DNA of 64,000 nt from Actinosynnema sp042752395 (GTDB lineage: Bacteria > Actinomycetota > Actinomycetes > Mycobacteriales > Pseudonocardiaceae): positions 28,652 through 92,651 of the forward strand of contig NZ_JBHYXZ010000013.1 in the NCBI RefSeq assembly GCF_042752395.1, written 5' to 3'. The position numbers were made by a program, and so were the translations under genes. The notes under the pieces were generated by a model. It searched no databases, was not told where the DNA came from, and was given only the letters and a program-made list of their open reading frames with translations. This document shows positions 33,717-41,398 of this stretch, piece after piece. The number at the start of each line of letters is the position of its first letter. Position 1 is the first letter of the stretch.

Positions 33717-34297
33717 GGGTTGTCCAGGATCCGCTGCGCCCAGCCGTCGCGCATCAGCCCGGCGGCGGCGCAGTGCGGTTTGCGCTCGGCCTGGTCCCGG
33801 GCGCGCGCCAGGAACGCGTCGGCGAAGCCCAGGCGCGGGTAGCGGGTCAGGACGTCGCGCTTGACCCGGTCGGGGAACCGGTCCAGGCCGCCTCCGGACA
33901 CGTCGGCGGTGACCGCGACCTGGAGCAGGTGGCTCTCCGGGTCGTCCTCCGCCGCCACGTCGTCGCGCATGTGCCGCACGATGATCTCCGCCAGCCGGTC
34001 GCGCCGCACCCGACCCCACCCCGCGCCCGCCGCGAACACCCACGCCAGGTGACCGCCCGCCTCCTCGAACGGCGCGGTGTGGCTGTCGAACGGGGTGGTG
34101 AGCGCCAGGTCGTGCAGGAGCGCGGCGACGTACAGCAGTTCGCCGTCGTGCGCCACGTCGGTTTTCGCGGCGTAGGCGGTGGCCCACGAGTAGGCGCGCT
34201 GCGAGTGGTTCAGCAGCCAGGGCTCGGCGTACTCGTGGCAGACCTCGAGCGCGGCTGCGGCGGCCTTCGAGTCGGGCCGGGCGAAGATGAAGTCCAC
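33700..34297 (-). CDS. HD-domain hydrolase, 3' end uncertain
   Basis: About 197 trusted residues. NHSQRAYSWATAYA and LLYVAALLHDLALT give the H...HD metal site of the HD superfamily (cyanamide hydratase-like or nucleotide hydrolases). The reading frame runs on through junk to 33443, but homologous-looking sequence ends at RILDNPLDA, likely the natural end. GTG 34297 is preceded at 7 nt by TAGGCT (34305-34310 on the minus strand), a leaderless promoter pattern. No partner gene suggests the substrate. Confidence 0.75.
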
Positions 34298-34333
34298 GCC
34301 GTGCAGCCTAGGGCCGCCGCGGCCCGACCCACC

Positions 34334-36349
34334 TCAGATCGTGGCCGCGAGCCGCGTGCCCTGGTCGATGGCCCGCTTCGCGTCGAGTTCCGCGGCCACG
34401 TCCGCGCCGCCGATGACGTGCGTGACGACACCGCGCGCGACGAGCCCGTCCACCAGGTCGCGCACCGGTTCCTGCCCCGCGCACACCACGACCGCGTCGA
34501 CCTCCAGCACCCGCGGCCGCTCCCGCCGCGGCCCGAACGTGATGTGCAGCCCCTCGTCGTCGATCCGCTCGTAGTTCACGCCGGTCAACTGCTCGACGCC
34601 CTTGGCCGCCAACGCCGCCCGGTGCACCCAGCCGGTCGTCTTGCCGAGCCCCTTGCCGATGCGGGACGTCTTGCGCTGCAACAGGTACACCCGCCGCGCG
34701 GCCTCGGCGGGCCGGGGCGCGGTGACGCCGCCGCGCGCCCGTTCCGGGTCGGTGACGCCCCACTCGGCCCGCCACGCGGCCACGTCCGGCGCGGGGGAGG
34801 GGGCGTGGGTGAGGAACTCCGCCACGTCCACCCCGATCCCGCCCGCGCCGATCACCGCGACGCGGTCGCCGACCGGCGCGCCGTGGCGGACGACGTCCAC
34901 GTAGGACAGCGCCCGTTCGACCCCGGGGATGGCCGGGATCCTCGGCGTGACGCCGGTCGCGACCACGACCTCGTCGAAGCCCGCCACGTCGTCCACCGCG
35001 ACCCGGACGCCCAGGTGCAGCTTGACGCCGGTCACCTCGATCCGCCGCCGGTAGTAGCGGATCGTCTCGGCGAACTCCTCCTTGCCCGGGATCCGGCGGG
35101 CGATGGCGAACTGGCCGCCGATGTCGTCGTCGGCCTCGAACAGCTCCACGGCGTGCCCGCGTTCGGCCAGCGCGGTCGCCGCCGCGAGCCCCGCCGGACC
35201 GGCGCCGACCACCGCGACCCGCTTCGACCGGCGGGTCGGCAGCAGCGTCAGCGTGGTCTCGTGGCCCGCGCGCGGGTTGACCATGCACGACGCCCTCTTC
35301 ATCGAGAACGTGTGGTCCAGGCACGCCTGGTTGCACGCGACGCAGGTGTTGATCTCGTCGGCCCGGCCCGTCCCGGCCTTGCGCACCCAGTCCGGGTCGG
35401 CCAGGAACGGCCGCGCCATCGACACCAGGTCCGCGTCGCCGCGCGCCAGCACCTCCTCGGCGACCTGCGGCATGTTGATCCGGTTGGACGCCACCACGGG
35501 GACGCCGACGTGCGGGCGCAGCTTCGCGGTGACGTCCGTGAACGCCGCGCGGGGCACGGACGTGACGATCGTCGGCACGCGTGCCTCGTGCCAGCCGATG
35601 CCGGTGTTGATGATCGTCGCGCCCGCCGCCTCGACCTCCCGGCCGAGCGCCACGACCTCGTCCCACGTCTGGCCGTCCTCGACCAGGTCGAGCATCGACA
35701 GGCGGTAGATCAGGATGAAGTCGGGTCCGGCGGCCTCGCGGCAGCGGCGCACGACCTCGACGGCGAGGCGTCGGCGGTTCTCCGCGCTGCCGCCCCAGCG
35801 GTCGGTGCGCTTGTTGGTGCGCGGGGCGAGGAACTGGTTGATGAGGTAGCCCTCGGAGCCCATGATCTCGACGCCGTCGTAGCCCGCCTCCCGGGCCAGT
35901 GCGGTGGCCCGGGCGAAGGCGTCGACCTGCGCCCGCACGCCCCGGTCCGACAGCGCGCGGGGGCGGAACCTGCCGATGGGGGCCTTGAGGGCGGACGCGG
36001 ACACGCCGAACGGGTGGTAGGCGTACCGGCCGGCGTGCAGCAGCTGGAGGGCGATCTTGCCGTCGTGCTCGTGCACGGCCCGCGTGACGACGCGGTGGCG
36101 GCGCGCCTCGCGGTGGGTGGTGAGCTTGGAGGCGAACGGGTACAGCGTGCCCGCCCGGTTGGGCGCGAAACCGCCGGTGACCATGAGGCCGACGCCGCCG
36201 CGCGCCCGTTCGGCGAAGTAGGCGGCCAGCGCGTCGAAGTCCTTGGCGCGGTCCTCCATGCCGGTGTGCATCGACCCCATGAGGACGCGGTTGCGCAGGG
36301 TCGTGAAGCCCAGGTCCAGGGGCTGGAGCAGGGTGGGGTACCCGGTCAT
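34334..36349 (-). CDS. 2,4-dienoyl-CoA reductase-like NADH:flavin oxidoreductase
   Basis: 671 aa. The N-terminal TIM barrel of the old-yellow-enzyme type (LRNRVLMGSMHTGMED, GYDGVEIMGSEGYLINQFL, RTDRWGGSAENR) is followed by a 4Fe-4S cluster CVACNQACLD...C (Cx2Cx3Cx11C). Then FAD/NADPH Rossmann parts: VAVVGAGPAGLAAATALAERGH and VAVIGAGGIGVDVAEF. The architecture is that of FadH, which reduces dienoyl-CoA in unsaturated fatty-acid breakdown. The size is usual. ATG 36349 overlaps the padR stop (ATGA), so they are one operon and the enzyme is likely PadR-controlled. Confidence 0.9.
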   Translation of the reverse strand: MTGYPTLLQPLDLGFTTLRNRVLMGSMHTGMEDRAKDFDALAAYFAERARGGVGLMVTGGFAPNRAGTLYPFASKLTTHREARRHRVVTRAVHEHDGKIALQLLHAGRYAYHPFGVSASALKAPIGRFRPRALSDRGVRAQVDAFARATALAREAGYDGVEIMGSEGYLINQFLAPRTNKRTDRWGGSAENRRRLAVEVVRRCREAAGPDFILIYRLSMLDLVEDGQTWDEVVALGREVEAAGATIINTGIGWHEARVPTIVTSVPRAAFTDVTAKLRPHVGVPVVASNRINMPQVAEEVLARGDADLVSMARPFLADPDWVRKAGTGRADEINTCVACNQACLDHTFSMKRASCMVNPRAGHETTLTLLPTRRSKRVAVVGAGPAGLAAATALAERGHAVELFEADDDIGGQFAIARRIPGKEEFAETIRYYRRRIEVTGVKLHLGVRVAVDDVAGFDEVVVATGVTPRIPAIPGVERALSYVDVVRHGAPVGDRVAVIGAGGIGVDVAEFLTHAPSPAPDVAAWRAEWGVTDPERARGGVTAPRPAEAARRVYLLQRKTSRIGKGLGKTTGWVHRAALAAKGVEQLTGVNYERIDDEGLHITFGPRRERPRVLEVDAVVVCAGQEPVRDLVDGLVARGVVTHVIGGADVAAELDAKRAIDQGTRLAATI

Positions 36350-36891
36350 CGCCGGTCGTCCTCTCGCATCGCGGCCAGCACCTCGTCGCACCACTCGACC
36401 AGCGCCTGCTCGGCCCGCACCCCGCCGCGCAGGACCAGGTACTGGTGCAGCCGGCGGCCGGACAGGGCGGACGGGTCGGGGAAGTCCCTGCGCTCGATGG
36501 CGCGGAACACGTCCAGGCGTTCGGCGTGCAGGTCGCGGTGCCGGGCGATCTCGGCGACCAGCGCGCCCGGCTCGCCCAGCGACGCGCCACGCACCTTCAC
36601 CGCCAGCTCGTGCCGGATCGCCTCCGGCTCGCCGGGGGAGGCGAGCCAGCGGGCCAGCTCCGCGCGGCCCGCCTCGGCGACCTCGTACACCTTCTTGTCC
36701 GGGCGGCCCTCCTGGACGACCTCGTGGCACGTCACCCAGCCGAGGTCGACCATGCGCTTGAGCGTGCGGTAAATCTGCTGGTGGGTGGCGGCCCAGAAGA
36801 AGCCGATGGACTTCCCGAACCGCCGGGCCAGCTCGTACCCGGAGCCCGAGCGCTCGTCCAGCGACACGAGGATCGCGTGCTCCAACGCCAT
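36346..36891 (-). CDS. PadR-family transcriptional regulator
   Basis: 181 aa. The N-terminal winged helix LEHAILVSLDERSGSGYELARRFGKSIG, then QIYRTLKRMVDLGWVTCHEV, is typical of PadR/Vir. The C-terminal helical Vir-type domain contains HRDLHAERLDVFRAIE. ATG 36891 lies 7 nt after the -10 box TACGGT (36899-36904, minus), so the transcript is probably leaderless. The operator palindrome covers the -35. It probably represses itself and the FadH-like gene until a fatty or aromatic ligand binds. Confidence 0.87.
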   Translation of the reverse strand: MALEHAILVSLDERSGSGYELARRFGKSIGFFWAATHQQIYRTLKRMVDLGWVTCHEVVQEGRPDKKVYEVAEAGRAELARWLASPGEPEAIRHELAVKVRGASLGEPGALVAEIARHRDLHAERLDVFRAIERRDFPDPSALSGRRLHQYLVLRGGVRAEQALVEWCDEVLAAMREDDRR

Positions 36892-36923
36892 GCCGGCGAC
36901 CGTAGCCGTGCAACGGGGTGCAG

Positions 36924-36937
36924 TGCAACTAGTTGCA
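36924..36937. promoter_or_regulatory. probable PadR operator
   Basis: TGCAACTAGTTGCA is a perfect 14-bp palindrome. TTGCAC within and next to it is the likely -35 of padR, 18 nt from TACGGT. Confidence 0.6.
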
Positions 36938-36941
36938 TACT

Positions 36942-37022
36942 TCCTGAGCGTTGAACTCACAGTTCCCGAGCGTTCGACTCACGGGTCCCCGTGTGTCGAA
37001 CGCTCAGGACCCCCGAGTCGAA
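36942..37022. repeat. GAGTYGAACGCTCAGGA repeat cluster
   Basis: Four copies, complete or partial: minus at 36942-36959 and 36964-36980, plus at 36994-37009 and 37014-37022. The same motif occurs at 53881-53897 and, inverted, at 53911-53926. Confidence 0.65.
36968..37005 (-). terminator. 18-bp hairpin overlapping a stop codon
   Basis: Arms at 36968-36985 and 36988-37005 pair at 17 of 18 positions with a 2-nt loop. The stop codon of the 193-aa gene (37004-37006) lies in the stem, so the hairpin is both gene end and terminator. Confidence 0.7.
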
Positions 37023-37585
37023 CGGCGGGAGGCGGTGACGACCTGGGCGGCGATGATGTCTTCCAGCGGGGTGAACTCGTCCGGCTCGTAGGAGGTGCGC
37101 AGGGTGATGCTCCCGGACCGCCCCGCGACGAACCACCCGCCCGAGAGGGCCAGGCAGTCGCGCGGCGCGATCTCCGCCGCGCCGGACACGCCCTTCGTGT
37201 GCCGCGACAAGCCGAGCACGGCGTAGGCGTCGCCCACGGACAGGCCCAGGTCCCCGGCGTGACGCCGGTCGCGCGCGGTGTGCCGGGTGTTGCTCAGCTC
37301 GAAGAGCCGCCCGTCGAGGGCGACGGCGACCCGGCTCACCCGCCACACGGTGGCGTGCGGGGCGTAGCGCGCCGGGCGGAACAGCGTCGGCTTGCGGGGC
37401 GCGAGCACGTGCACCGGCGCGACACCGGCGTCCCGCAACCGGTCCCGGCCCTCGGTCAGCAGCGCCAGCAGGCGGGGCACCGCGACCGCCGCCACCGCGT
37501 CCGCCTCCTCCCGACGCGCCTTCTCGGCCGCGTCCACGCGGTCGGCCTCGGCGGCGGCCCTGCGGATGGCGTCGTCCAGTGCCAT
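37004..37585 (-). CDS. hypothetical protein, divergent from RiPP-like locus
   Basis: 193 aa, not recognised. An N-terminal charged helix likely forms a coiled coil (DDAIRRAAAEADRVDAAEKARREE). The later part has strands TVWRVSRVAVALDGRLFEL and a GGWFVAGRSGSITLRTSY stretch. There is no signal peptide or TM segment. GGGGGA lies 6 nt before ATG 37585. It is divergent from the small ORF/P450 pair with 160 bp between, so it may share regulation with it, but no functional link is shown. Confidence 0.7.
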   Translation of the reverse strand: MALDDAIRRAAAEADRVDAAEKARREEADAVAAVAVPRLLALLTEGRDRLRDAGVAPVHVLAPRKPTLFRPARYAPHATVWRVSRVAVALDGRLFELSNTRHTARDRRHAGDLGLSVGDAYAVLGLSRHTKGVSGAAEIAPRDCLALSGGWFVAGRSGSITLRTSYEPDEFTPLEDIIAAQVVTASRRSTRGS

Positions 37586-37745
37586 GGATCCCCCAGCGTT
37601 CTCCCGGTTCGCCCGTGCATCGACGGCGCGGGACGACCCGTTACCGGACGCGGCGAAACGGGTGAACGGGGTCGTGGCCCATTGCCGCCCTCCCGACCCC
37701 GCGGCAAGACTGGGTGGCTCCCCACCACGTCGAGGAAGGGTGCAC

Positions 37746-37817
37746 ATGACACTCATCAAGAGGATCTTCCGGCGTCGTTCCGCCAATTCCGGCTACTACG
37801 CCTACCCGGCGGTGTGA
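37746..37817 (+). CDS. putative RiPP precursor peptide, 23 aa
   Basis: The ORF encodes a basic leader-like part MTLIKRIFRRRSANSG followed by a Tyr-rich C-terminal part YYAYPAV. GAGGAAGG stands 6 nt before the ATG, as good as any site in the window. The last codons GTG TGA overlap the P450 start (GTG at 37814), so translation is coupled. Known biology: biarylitides, cittilins and atropopeptides are made from tiny precursor genes next to one P450 that cross-links Tyr/Trp/His side chains. Tyr17, Tyr18 and Tyr20 would be the substrates here. An alternative is a regulatory leader peptide. Confidence 0.65.
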   Translation: MTLIKRIFRRRSANSGYYAYPAV

Positions 37818-38899
37818 TCCGGAGCGACCCCCGGGAAGCGCTCGCGGCGAAGGCCGGTTCCGGCGTCGCCCGACTGGGACCCGACCTGTGGCTGGTCACC
37901 GAGCCCATCGCGACCGGGCGACTGCTCGGCTCGCCGGACGCGGTGACCGCCAGGGCCCGCCAACCACCCGGCCTCACCTCGTGGGGGCCCGACGGGACGG
38001 CCGCCTGGACGGCGGTCCGACGCGCGATGCGGCCCGTGCTGACCACCGCGCACACCACCCCGCTGCTGCCCGCCGTCGCCGAGCAGACCCGACGGACCGC
38101 CGCACGCTGGCCCGGCGTGATCGACGGCATGCGCGAGGCCGTCCGCCTGGTGTCCGACGCCAACCTCCACCACCTGCTCGGCGCGCCCTCGGCGACCCTC
38201 TCCACCTTGGTCGAGGCGGAGCTGGCCGCGGCGGACGGCGTGCTGCCCGGACGGCTGCGGCGTGCCCAACGCGCCACCTACGACGCCATCCGGGCCCACA
38301 ACCACGGGCCGCTGCCCGCCCTGCTCGCCGCCCAGGGCTTCGACGAGCACCACGTCACGCTCGCCGTGCGCAGCATGCTGCTGTCCGGCCACCACGTCCC
38401 CGCCGCCGCGCTCGCCTGGGCCTTCCACGAACTCGCACGCCACCCCGACGCGCAGGACCGGGTGAGGGCGGAGGCCGACGGCGGCTCCGAACGCCCGTTC
38501 TGCGCGAGCGTGATCCGCGAAGCCCTCCGCCTGCACCCGCCCGTGTGGCAGTTGCGGCGGCAGCTCCGGGCGTCCGTGCACGGCCTCCCGGCGGGCGCGA
38601 CCGTCGTGTTCAGCCCTTACCTGAACCACCGGAACCCGGCCGCCCACGCCGACCCGCTCGACTTCCGCCCGGAACGCTGGCTGCGGCACGCCCGTCCGGT
38701 CCCCGGTAGCTACTTCCCCTTCGCCCTGGGGCCGCGCATCTGCCCGGCGTCCCGCACCGCCCCCGTCGTGCTGACGACCATCCTCGGCGAAGTGCTCCGC
38801 ACCCACCGCCTGGTCCGGCACCGCGACCCCAAGCCGGCACGGGGTGTGCTCCACGCACCGCGCGGCCTCGCGCTCCGGGTGGTGCGCACCCACCGGTGA
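37814..38899 (+). CDS. divergent cytochrome P450, putative peptide cross-linking enzyme
   Basis: 361 aa, shorter than usual (about 400) at the N-terminus. Seen: C-helix WTAVRRAMRPVL, I-helix SGHHVPAAALAW (191 on) where the usual acid-Thr pair is absent, ExxR in SVIREALRLHPPVW, DFRPERW, and the heme loop FALGPRICPASR with Cys310; the loop has Leu-Gly-Pro in place of Gly-x-Gly and Pro-Ala after Cys. Loss of the I-helix acid/alcohol pair is also seen in P450s that couple aromatic rings instead of inserting oxygen. GTG 37814 overlaps the precursor stop by 4 nt. No transporter or protease gene is fused or adjacent except the secreted M28 aminopeptidase, which is convergent. Confidence 0.8.
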   Translation: MIRSDPREALAAKAGSGVARLGPDLWLVTEPIATGRLLGSPDAVTARARQPPGLTSWGPDGTAAWTAVRRAMRPVLTTAHTTPLLPAVAEQTRRTAARWPGVIDGMREAVRLVSDANLHHLLGAPSATLSTLVEAELAAADGVLPGRLRRAQRATYDAIRAHNHGPLPALLAAQGFDEHHVTLAVRSMLLSGHHVPAAALAWAFHELARHPDAQDRVRAEADGGSERPFCASVIREALRLHPPVWQLRRQLRASVHGLPAGATVVFSPYLNHRNPAAHADPLDFRPERWLRHARPVPGSYFPFALGPRICPASRTAPVVLTTILGEVLRTHRLVRHRDPKPARGVLHAPRGLALRVVRTHR

Positions 38900-38927
38900 C
38901 AGCCGGCCGGTGCGCACCCCGGGCGCG

Positions 38928-40223
38928 TCAGAACTGGAGCGACCAGCCGTTGATCCGGCCGGTGTCCGCCGACGCGACGTCCTGCACGCGCAGCTTCCAC
39001 GTGCCGTTGGCGACCTCCGAGGACGCGTTGACCGTGTACGTCGTCACGACGTCGTCCGCGCTGTCGTTGCCGGAGTTCTTCAACCGGTACGCCGAGCCGT
39101 CCGGCGCGACCAGGTCGATCACCAGGTCGCCCCGGTAGGTGTGGGTGATGTCCACGCCCACCGCCAGCGCCGACGGGGCGTTGCCCGTCACGCCGGACAC
39201 GGTGATCGCGCTCTCCACCGTGCTCAGGTCGGGGATCGTGACGTCGGTCGGGTTCTCGAACCGCGGTCCGGGCGGGGAGCCCGCGCCCGCCAGCGTCCAC
39301 AGGGCGTAGGCGATGGCGTCGCTGTTGCGGTCCAACGCGGTGACGTCGATGTTCGCCGTCGTGTCGCACGAGCGGTGGTAGCAGCGGTCGAACGCGACAC
39401 CCGCCGTGCCGCCCCACTTCTGCGCCTGGGCCGAGGTCTTGGTGACCTCCGCGCCGGTGAACGTGCCGCCGACCGGGATGCCCGCCCGCGCGAACGCGGC
39501 GTGGTCGGACCGCCCGCCCACCGACGTCAGCTCGGTCGGCACGCTGAACCCGGCCTGGAGCGTCTGCTGGAGCAGCAACGACCCCGTGGGCTGGCCGGAG
39601 GCGCTGTAGACGAAGTAGCCCGCGTTCGGCGAGCCGATCATGTCGAAGTTCAGGTACGCCTTGATCCTCGACCGCTCGGTGGTCGGCAGGTTGTTCACGT
39701 AGTAGGTCGAGCCGACCAGGCCCAGTTCCTCCGCGCCCCACCAGCCGAACCGGATGTGCTTGCTCGGGGCCAGGCCCTGCCGCGCCACGGTCAGCGCGAC
39801 CTCCAGCAGGCCCGCCGAGCCGGAGCCGTTGTCGTTGATGCCCGGACCGGCGGTCACGCTGTCGAGGTGGCCGCCCAGCATGAGCACGTCGTTCGGGTCG
39901 CCGCCCGGCCAGTCCGCGATCAGGTTGTACCCGGTCGCGCCGCTGGAGGTGAACTGCTGCACGGACGTCTGGTAGCCGGCCGCGTCCAGCTTGGCCTTGA
40001 GGTGGTTGACCGAGGCCAGGTAGCCGGGCCGGCCGTGGGCCCGGTTGCCGCCGTTGGCCGTGGCGATGGCCTGCAGGTCGTTGAGGTGCGCCTGGACGTT
40101 GGCCACGGGGATGTCGGGCACGGCCAGGGCCGTCGGCGGGGCCGCGGTGGCGGCGGGTGGGCTGAGCAGGGCGGCGGCGAGCAGCAGGGCGCTCGCCACC
40201 GGGGTGGTCCTCCGCAAGGACAT
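38928..40223 (-). CDS. secreted M28 aminopeptidase with P/Homo-B domain
   Basis: 431 aa. Signal peptide MSLRRTTPVASALLLAAALLSPPAATA. The M28 zinc ligands are visible in order: GGHLDSV, GINDNGSG (bridging Asp), GAEELGL, NFDMIGSPNAGY, and the late His in GGRSDHAAF. The C-terminal ~110 residues (TVESAITVSGVTG, YRGDLVIDLVAPDGSAYRL, WKLRVQDVASADTGRINGW) are a proprotein-convertase P domain, as in Streptomyces aminopeptidases. GGAGG lies 5 nt before ATG 40223. It cleaves N-terminal residues from peptides outside the cell. Confidence 0.92.
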   Translation of the reverse strand: MSLRRTTPVASALLLAAALLSPPAATAAPPTALAVPDIPVANVQAHLNDLQAIATANGGNRAHGRPGYLASVNHLKAKLDAAGYQTSVQQFTSSGATGYNLIADWPGGDPNDVLMLGGHLDSVTAGPGINDNGSGSAGLLEVALTVARQGLAPSKHIRFGWWGAEELGLVGSTYYVNNLPTTERSRIKAYLNFDMIGSPNAGYFVYSASGQPTGSLLLQQTLQAGFSVPTELTSVGGRSDHAAFARAGIPVGGTFTGAEVTKTSAQAQKWGGTAGVAFDRCYHRSCDTTANIDVTALDRNSDAIAYALWTLAGAGSPPGPRFENPTDVTIPDLSTVESAITVSGVTGNAPSALAVGVDITHTYRGDLVIDLVAPDGSAYRLKNSGNDSADDVVTTYTVNASSEVANGTWKLRVQDVASADTGRINGWSLQF

Positions 40224-40364
40224 GGCTGCCTCCGCAGGGTGTTGGGGAAAGCCACGCACGAGCCTGCGTGCTGCGGCACCCCTGCGGTAGCGCCTTTCGT
40301 CGTGGCACGTTCGGACGCGGAGCGGGCACGACCGTCCGCCGCGCCGCCCCGCGCCGGCGGGCGG

Positions 40365-41309
40365 TCAGGACCGTTCGCGCTGCGCCCGGGCCCGCCGCTT
40401 GCCCTCGTGCATGGCCTGGACGCGGGCCACCGGGATGGTGTGCCCCTCGGCCACGAGGTCGTCCGGCAGGCGTTGCGGCGCGGGCATCCGGGCGTGCCAC
40501 GGGTCCTCGTCGCCGAGCAGCGCGGGCGCGGTCCTGACGGTGAAGTCGGCGGGCGTCACGGAGTCGAGGTCGTCCCAGCCCACCGGGAACGACACCGTGG
40601 CGCCCGGCCGGATCCGGGGGCTGTACGCGGCGGCGACGGTCGCGCCGTAGGCCCGGGTGGAGTCGAGGAACACCCGCCCGCCCCGGTCCTCCTTGATGAA
40701 CGCCGTGGTCGCGAGGTCCGGGTCCAGCCGCTCGGCCCGCGCCGCCAACGCCCGGGTCGCGGCGGCCACGTCGTGGTCCGCGCCCTCCACCGGCACGAAC
40801 ACGTGCACGCCCTTGGACCCGCTGGTCTTCACCACGCCGGACAGCCCGTCGTCGGCCAGCGCCCGCCGCACGAGCTTCGCCGCCGCCACCACCACGTCGA
40901 ACCCCGCGCCCTCCGGCGGGTCCAGGTCGAGCACGAGGTGCGTGGGCCGCTCGAACGCGCCGGCGAGCGCGAGCGTGACGTGGTACTCCACCGCGCGCTG
41001 GTTGGCGAACCACAGCAGCGTGCGGCGGTCCTCGCACACCGCGTACCGGATCTCCCGCTTGGACGTCTCCGCCCACAGCGTCACCGAAGGCACCCACGGC
41101 GGCGTGTGCTTCGGCAGGTTCTTCTGGGTGAACGGCTCCTGACCGGGGCGCACCCGCACCACCGACAGCGGTCGCCCGGCCAGGCCGGGCAGGATCCGGT
41201 CGCGCACCGCGTCGAGGTAGTCGACGAGGTCGCCCTTGGTCGCGTCCGCGCCGTCGAACAACGGCTGGTCGAGGTTGGTCAGCGCCACGCCGTCCCGCTC
41301 TTCACCCAT
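40365..41309 (-). CDS. LigD-type polymerase/primase domain protein
   Basis: 314 aa. Matches the polymerase module of bacterial NHEJ LigD: TNLDQPLF, DYLDAVRDRILPGLAGRPLSVVR in blocks, the metal-binding LDLDPPEG (Asp128, Asp130), TSGSKGVHVFVPV and SFPVGWDDL. It adds ribonucleotides or fills gaps at broken DNA ends. There is no ligase or nuclease module and no Ku gene nearby, so the NHEJ parts are split in this genome or it works with another system. GGGAAGGG stands before ATG 41309. Confidence 0.9.
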   Translation of the reverse strand: MGEERDGVALTNLDQPLFDGADATKGDLVDYLDAVRDRILPGLAGRPLSVVRVRPGQEPFTQKNLPKHTPPWVPSVTLWAETSKREIRYAVCEDRRTLLWFANQRAVEYHVTLALAGAFERPTHLVLDLDPPEGAGFDVVVAAAKLVRRALADDGLSGVVKTSGSKGVHVFVPVEGADHDVAAATRALAARAERLDPDLATTAFIKEDRGGRVFLDSTRAYGATVAAAYSPRIRPGATVSFPVGWDDLDSVTPADFTVRTAPALLGDEDPWHARMPAPQRLPDDLVAEGHTIPVARVQAMHEGKRRARAQRERS

Positions 41310-41348
41310 CGCACCACCCTTCCCCGTGACGGGGTCGCGGGCAAGCGG

Positions 41349-41385
41349 GACACGGCCCGCTCCGCGAGGGGGAACGGGCCGTGTC
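41349..41385 (-). terminator. terminator downstream of chitinase gene
   Basis: GACACGGCCCG and CGGGCCGTGTC form a perfect 11-bp stem with a 15-nt loop, 14 bp after the chitinase stop. It separates this gene from the LigD-like gene. Confidence 0.75.
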
Positions 41386-41398
41386 GTCACGCGCGGGC

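Noticed and set aside
37814..38899. P450 pseudogene because of the odd heme loop and short N-terminus
   Set aside because: The frame is open throughout, the Cys, ExxR and C-helix are kept, and the deviations fit P450s that couple aromatic residues.
38710..41097. Long minus-strand ORF across M28 and LigD genes
   Set aside because: It runs out of frame through two genes with clear catalytic motifs.
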